Source: Pseudomonadota bacterium (lineage in GTDB: Bacteria; Pseudomonadota; Alphaproteobacteria; Rhizobiales; Xanthobacteraceae). Taken from it: a stretch of DNA of 64,000 nt. Where the stretch lies: the NCBI GenBank assembly GCA_023386885.1, contig JAEWIX010000024.1, forward strand, positions 1 through 64,000, read 5' to 3'. The notes under the pieces are model-generated. The model made no database searches. It was given only the letters and a program-made list of their open reading frames with translations, and was not told where the DNA came from. Position numbers and translations under genes: made by a program. Of the stretch, positions 60,301 through 64,000 are shown one piece after another (the stretch's first letter is position 1; each line of letters starts with the position of its first letter).

Positions 60301-60406
60301 CTAGAGCCATTTCCGTTCCGATGAAATCGGAACGGGGCTCTAGACTCTTGTTTCGACGCGTTTTCTTTACGCGAACCGGTATCCACTTCGCTCGAAAACG
60401 CTGTGG
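60301..60406. repeat. Repeat copy B, inside the ccm cluster
   Basis: Copy of the element at 53861. CCGTTCCGAT-GAA-ATCGGAACGG is a perfect 10-bp stem, and GCGTTTTC/GAAAACGC flank the ACGCGAACCGGTATCCACTT core. Compared with copy A, one stem pair changes from G-C to T-A, keeping the pairing. It fills much of the 199-bp gap between ccmB and ccmC. Confidence 0.85.
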
Positions 60407-60442
60407 CCTCCGCGAGAGTTGATGGCGAAATCCGCTGCATTG

Positions 60443-61111
60443 TCAGTCGAGTCCGTGCCGCAGGCTGGCGGCCGCCGCCAGCGGGCCGATGACGAGGCCG
60501 GCGAGCGAGAGCGCGCAGAGGATCGAGAGCGGCGCGCCGAAACCGGCGGGCTCCAGCACGGCAGCGTTGGAGGCCGCAACGCCGAAGATCAGCACCGGGA
60601 TCGACAGCGGCAGCACCAGCACCGCCAGCAGCAGGCCGCCGCGCCGCAGCGCCACCGCCAGCGCCGCGCCGATCATGCCGGTGAAAGTCAGGGCCGGCGT
60701 TCCCGCCAGCAGCGTCAGCGCGACCGCGACGGTGGCGTCGCCGTCGAGGTTGAGCAGCAGTCCGAGGATCGGGGTTGCGACGATCAGCGGAAGCCCGGCC
60801 ACCAGCCAGTGCGCGACGGCTTTGGTGAGGCAGACCAGTTCGAGCGGGGTGTGGCTCATGGTCAGCAGGTCGAGCGAGCCGTCGTCGTGATCGGCGGCGA
60901 ACAGCCGGTCGAGCGTCAGGAGGCTTGCTAACAGTGCGCCGAGCCACAGAATTGCGGGGCCGAGCTTCTTCAGCAGCGCGAGGTCGGGGCCGACCGCGAA
61001 CGGCATCAGCACCACCACGATCAGGAAGAACAGCACGCCGATCAGCGCGCCGCCGCCCACACGCAGCGCCACCTGGATATCGCGGCGGAGCAGGGCAACG
61101 AGCGCAGTCAT
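60443..61111 (-). CDS. ccmB: Heme exporter protein CcmB
   Basis: A 222-aa polytopic membrane permease with about six hydrophobic segments. The SLDLLTMSHTPLELVCLTKAVAHWLVAGLPL block is the CcmB signature. It forms the CcmAB complex that releases holo-CcmE from CcmCD. Its start overlaps ccmA by 4 bp. Confidence 0.95.
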   Translation of the reverse strand: MTALVALLRRDIQVALRVGGGALIGVLFFLIVVVLMPFAVGPDLALLKKLGPAILWLGALLASLLTLDRLFAADHDDGSLDLLTMSHTPLELVCLTKAVAHWLVAGLPLIVATPILGLLLNLDGDATVAVALTLLAGTPALTFTGMIGAALAVALRRGGLLLAVLVLPLSIPVLIFGVAASNAAVLEPAGFGAPLSILCALSLAGLVIGPLAAAASLRHGLD

Positions 61112-61710
61112 GCGGCTGCCCCAATCCGCAATTCCCGCGCGGCAATGCCGAGCGGCAGGTGAGTTGCGGCCACGATGACGCCGCCGCCGGCGAGATGATT
61201 GCGCATCAGGTCGGCCACCATCGCCTGTCCGTCGGCGTCGAGCGAGGAGGTCGGCTCGTCGAGCAGCCAGATCGGCCGCTTCACCACCAGCAGCCGGGCG
61301 ATCGACAGCCGACGCCGCTGTCCCGCCGAGAGATAAGCCGCCGGAAGCTGCGCGATATGATCGAGCCCGACCGCGTTCAGCGCGGTATCGATGTCAGTGG
61401 CCTCGCCGCCGAGCGCGGCGCGCCAGAAGGCGAGATTCTCCATCACGCTCAGCGCCGATTTCAGGGCATCGCGATGGCCGAGATAGTGGGCCTGCTCGGC
61501 GGGCGAGAGATCATCATCGCCACCCGCGAACGTCACTTTTCCTCCCGCCGGTGCGATCAACCCGGCGATCAGCCGCAGCAGCGAGGTCTTGCCCGCGCCG
61601 TTGGCACCGACAACCGCGAGCGCTTCGCCGGCGTCGGCAGTAAAATCGAGTCCGGCGAAGATTTCGCGCCCACCCCGCACGCATCGAAGGTCTTTTGCGG
61701 TGAGCCGCAT
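61108..61710 (-). CDS. ccmA: Heme exporter ATP-binding protein CcmA
   Basis: A 200-aa ABC ATPase. Walker A is GANGAGKTSLLR, the signature LSAGQRRRLSIARL and Walker B IWLLDEPTSSLD are present, and a THLPLG H-loop follows. It powers holo-CcmE release in cytochrome c maturation. ATG 61710 is preferred to 61740. It is divergent from aconitase over a 204-bp gap that likely holds both promoters. Confidence 0.95.
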   Translation of the reverse strand: MRLTAKDLRCVRGGREIFAGLDFTADAGEALAVVGANGAGKTSLLRLIAGLIAPAGGKVTFAGGDDDLSPAEQAHYLGHRDALKSALSVMENLAFWRAALGGEATDIDTALNAVGLDHIAQLPAAYLSAGQRRRLSIARLLVVKRPIWLLDEPTSSLDADGQAMVADLMRNHLAGGGVIVAATHLPLGIAARELRIGAAA

Positions 61711-61914
61711 GTCTGCGCTTCCCCTGATTTCGCGGCTCATCTATTTCACATCGCGCAAACGTGTTGGTCGATGTGGCAACGGTCCTAGAAACATTCTATA
61801 AGCCCGGTCTTGATGCAGCACACAATGCGCGCCTGCAAGTCAGTCGGCCCAGCCTCGATGGTGTTTTAATACCATTTGCCGGTCGGCCGTCACGGAAAAT
61901 TGGGATCGCTCCAT

Positions 61915-64000
61915 ATGACCTCGCTCGACAGCTTCAAATGCCGGAAAACCCTCAAGGTCGGCACCAAGACCTACATCTATTACAGCCTGCCGACGGCCGA
62001 GAAGAACGGCCTCAAGGGAATTTCGCGGCTGCCCTATTCGATGAAGGTGCTGCTGGAGAATTTGCTGCGCAACGAGGACGACCGCACGGTCAAGAAGGCC
62101 GACATCCTCGCCGTCGTGAAGTGGATGAAGAAGCGCGCGCTCGAGCACGAAATCGCGTTCCGCCCGGCGCGAGTGCTGATGCAGGATTTCACCGGCGTTC
62201 CGGCGGTGGTCGATCTCGCCGCGATGCGCAACGCCATGCAGGCGCTGGGCGGGGACGCCGAGCAGATCAACCCGCTGGTGCCGGTCGATCTCGTCATCGA
62301 TCACTCGGTGATCGTCAACTTCTTCGGTGACAACAAGGCGTTCGGCAAGAACGTCGCCGAGGAATACAAGCAGAACCAGGAACGCTACGAATTCCTCAAG
62401 TGGGGCCAAGGCGCTTTCTCGAATTTCTCCGTCGTGCCGCCCGGCACCGGCATCTGCCATCAGGTCAATCTCGAATATCTCGCGCAGACGGTGTGGACCC
62501 GTAAGGAGAAGATGACTGTCGGCCGCAAGACCGGCACCTTCGAGGTTGCCTATCCCGACACACTGGTCGGCACCGATTCGCATACCACCATGGTCAACGG
62601 TCTGGCCGTGCTTGGCTGGGGCGTCGGCGGTATCGAGGCAGAAGCCGCGATGCTCGGCCAGCCGCTGTCGATGCTGTTGCCGGAAGTGGTCGGCTTCAAG
62701 CTCAAGGGCAAGCTGCGCGAGGGCGTCACCGCGACGGACCTCGTGCTCACCGTGACGCAGATGCTGCGCAAGCTCGGCGTGGTCGGCAAGTTCGTCGAGT
62801 TCTACGGCGCCGGTCTCGATTCGATGTCGGTGGCCGACAAGGCGACCATTGGCAACATGGCGCCGGAATACGGCGCGACCTGCGGTTTCTTCCCGGTGGA
62901 CGCCGCCACCATCGATTATCTGAAGACATCGGGCCGCAAGCCGGCGCGTGTCGATCTCGTCGCCAAGTACGCCAAGGCGCAGGGCCTGTTCCGCACCGCC
63001 AATTCGCCGGACCCAGTGTTCACGCAGAAGCTGGTGCTCGATCTCGGCGACGTGGTGCCGTCGATGGCCGGTCCGAAGCGGCCGGAAGGGCGCGCGGCGC
63101 TGGAGACCATTCCAGGCGGATTCAGCGCGGCAATGGAAACCGAATACAAGAAGGCGGATGACATCGCGAGCCGCTACAGCGTCGAGGGCCGCAGCTTCGA
63201 CGTCGGCCACGGCGACGTGGTGATCGCGGCCATCACCTCCTGCACCAACACTTCGAACCCGAGCGTGCTGATCGCGGCCGGTCTGCTGGCGCGCAAGGCC
63301 GCGGCCAAGGGCCTCACCGCGAAGCCGTGGGTGAAAACCTCACTGGCGCCGGGTAGCCAGGTGGTTGCCGAGTATCTCGCCAATTCCGGCCTGCAAAAGG
63401 ATCTCGACAAGGTCGGTTTCAATCTGGTCGGCTTCGGCTGCACCACCTGCATCGGTAACTCCGGCCCGCTGGCGCCGGAGATTTCCAAGACGATCAACGA
63501 CAACGGCATCGTCGCCGCAGCGGTGCTGTCGGGCAACCGCAACTTCGAAGGCCGCGTCTCACCGGACGTGCAGGCGAACTATCTCGCCTCGCCGCCGCTG
63601 GTGGTGGCGCATGCGCTCGCCGGCACCGTGACCAAGGATCTCACCAAGGAGCCGATCGGCACCGGCAAGGACGGCAAGCCGGTCTATCTGCGCGACATCT
63701 GGCCGACGACGCAGGAGATCAACGCCTTCATCAAGAAGTACGTCACCTCGCAGATCTTCAAGAAGAAATACGCCGACGTGTTCAAGGGCGACACCAACTG
63801 GCGCAAAATCAAGACCACCGCCGGCGAAACCTATCGCTGGAATATGTCGTCGACCTATGTGCAGAACCCGCCGTACTTCGAGGGCATGACCAAGACGCCG
63901 GCGCCGGTGACCGACATTGTCGATGCGCGCGTGCTCGCACTGTTCGGCGACAAGATCACCACCGACCACATCTCGCCCGCCGGTTCGATCAAGCTGACCT
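61915..64000 (+). CDS. acnA: Aconitate hydratase A (3' truncated by the window end)
   Basis: The first 695 codons of an AcnA-type enzyme; the family is about 900 aa, so about three quarters is present. It isomerises citrate to isocitrate in the TCA cycle. The [4Fe-4S] cysteines are Cys443 (TSCTNTSNP), Cys509 and Cys512 (GFGCTTCIGNSGPL). The start MTSLDSFKCRKTLKVG is typical of alphaproteobacteria. The reading frame is still open at the last base. Confidence 0.96.
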   Translation, partial: MTSLDSFKCRKTLKVGTKTYIYYSLPTAEKNGLKGISRLPYSMKVLLENLLRNEDDRTVKKADILAVVKWMKKRALEHEIAFRPARVLMQDFTGVPAVVDLAAMRNAMQALGGDAEQINPLVPVDLVIDHSVIVNFFGDNKAFGKNVAEEYKQNQERYEFLKWGQGAFSNFSVVPPGTGICHQVNLEYLAQTVWTRKEKMTVGRKTGTFEVAYPDTLVGTDSHTTMVNGLAVLGWGVGGIEAEAAMLGQPLSMLLPEVVGFKLKGKLREGVTATDLVLTVTQMLRKLGVVGKFVEFYGAGLDSMSVADKATIGNMAPEYGATCGFFPVDAATIDYLKTSGRKPARVDLVAKYAKAQGLFRTANSPDPVFTQKLVLDLGDVVPSMAGPKRPEGRAALETIPGGFSAAMETEYKKADDIASRYSVEGRSFDVGHGDVVIAAITSCTNTSNPSVLIAAGLLARKAAAKGLTAKPWVKTSLAPGSQVVAEYLANSGLQKDLDKVGFNLVGFGCTTCIGNSGPLAPEISKTINDNGIVAAAVLSGNRNFEGRVSPDVQANYLASPPLVVAHALAGTVTKDLTKEPIGTGKDGKPVYLRDIWPTTQEINAFIKKYVTSQIFKKKYADVFKGDTNWRKIKTTAGETYRWNMSSTYVQNPPYFEGMTKTPAPVTDIVDARVLALFGDKITTDHISPAGSIKLT

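Noticed and set aside
61840..63210. 456-aa minus-strand frame over aconitase
   Set aside because: Shadow; aconitase cluster motifs and start are clear on the plus strand.

Overview
The window is GC-rich, gene-dense chromosomal DNA from an alphaproteobacterium. It most likely belongs to the Bradyrhizobium / Rhodopseudomonas / Afipia / Nitrobacter group (Nitrobacteraceae). This rests on the protein flavour (TlpA divergent from ArgH, etfBA followed by a 3-hydroxybutyryl-CoA dehydrogenase, a CpdR-like regulator, a TIGR02302/DUF4175 protein, a DUF2125 protein, dapF-mtaB-ftsY-yciB beside ccm genes). It also rests on several palindromic intergenic repeats that I associate with that group. No rRNA, integrase, transposase, prophage, CRISPR array or defence island was seen.

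Layout. 0-10 kb: a 3-hydroxyacyl-CoA dehydrogenase, a CMD/HxlR redox-type pair with a tandem operator, an HNH nuclease, two flavoprotein monooxygenases, a DUF2855/AlkA pair, gluQRS and a soluble hybrid histidine kinase. 10-15 kb: YihY, a HIG1-type protein, cobalamin adenosyltransferase, etfB-etfA and a second 3-hydroxybutyryl-CoA dehydrogenase. 15-17.6 kb: a five-gene ArsR-SRPBCC-DUF899-DUF1428-VOC operon. 17.7-24 kb: tlpA divergent from argH-lptM-lysA-TIGR02302. 24-31.7 kb: a CpdR-like regulator, a zinc-ribbon membrane protein, ftsEX-ydcF-plsC, a ChaC-like protein, a nitroreductase and a DUF2125 protein. 31.8-35.7 kb: ppa, an M20 peptidase, yggT-yggU-folD and tRNA-Ala(CGC). 35.8-45 kb: small-molecule metabolism and signalling genes, including a class III cyclase, a P450 and an MFS exporter. 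45-51 kb: leuC with a candidate small upstream gene, then the ffh-rpsP-rimM-trmD-rplS translation/secretion operon. 51-64 kb: an MBL hydrolase, SIMPL and GyrI-like periplasmic proteins, dapF-mtaB, an RluA-type synthase, ftsY-yciB, ccmABCDG, and the first 695 codons of aconitase.

How the genes connect. Lysine and peptidoglycan precursor supply (lysA, dapF), arginine and leucine synthesis (argH, leuC), SRP targeting (ffh and ftsY), cytochrome c maturation and thiol chemistry (ccmABCDG, tlpA), and fatty-acid or PHB oxidation feeding ETF are all represented. The most unusual structure is the set of palindromic repeats. All five convergent gene gaps longer than 53 bp contain one, and the seven shorter convergent gaps contain none. 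One pair of palindromes supplies the stop codons of both flanking genes, and another family appears to encode the N-terminal extension of a secreted protein. I did not find a convincing new biological system. The candidates most worth checking are the repeats, the 36-codon ORF upstream of leuC, and the operator-bearing CMD/HxlR and ArsR operons.
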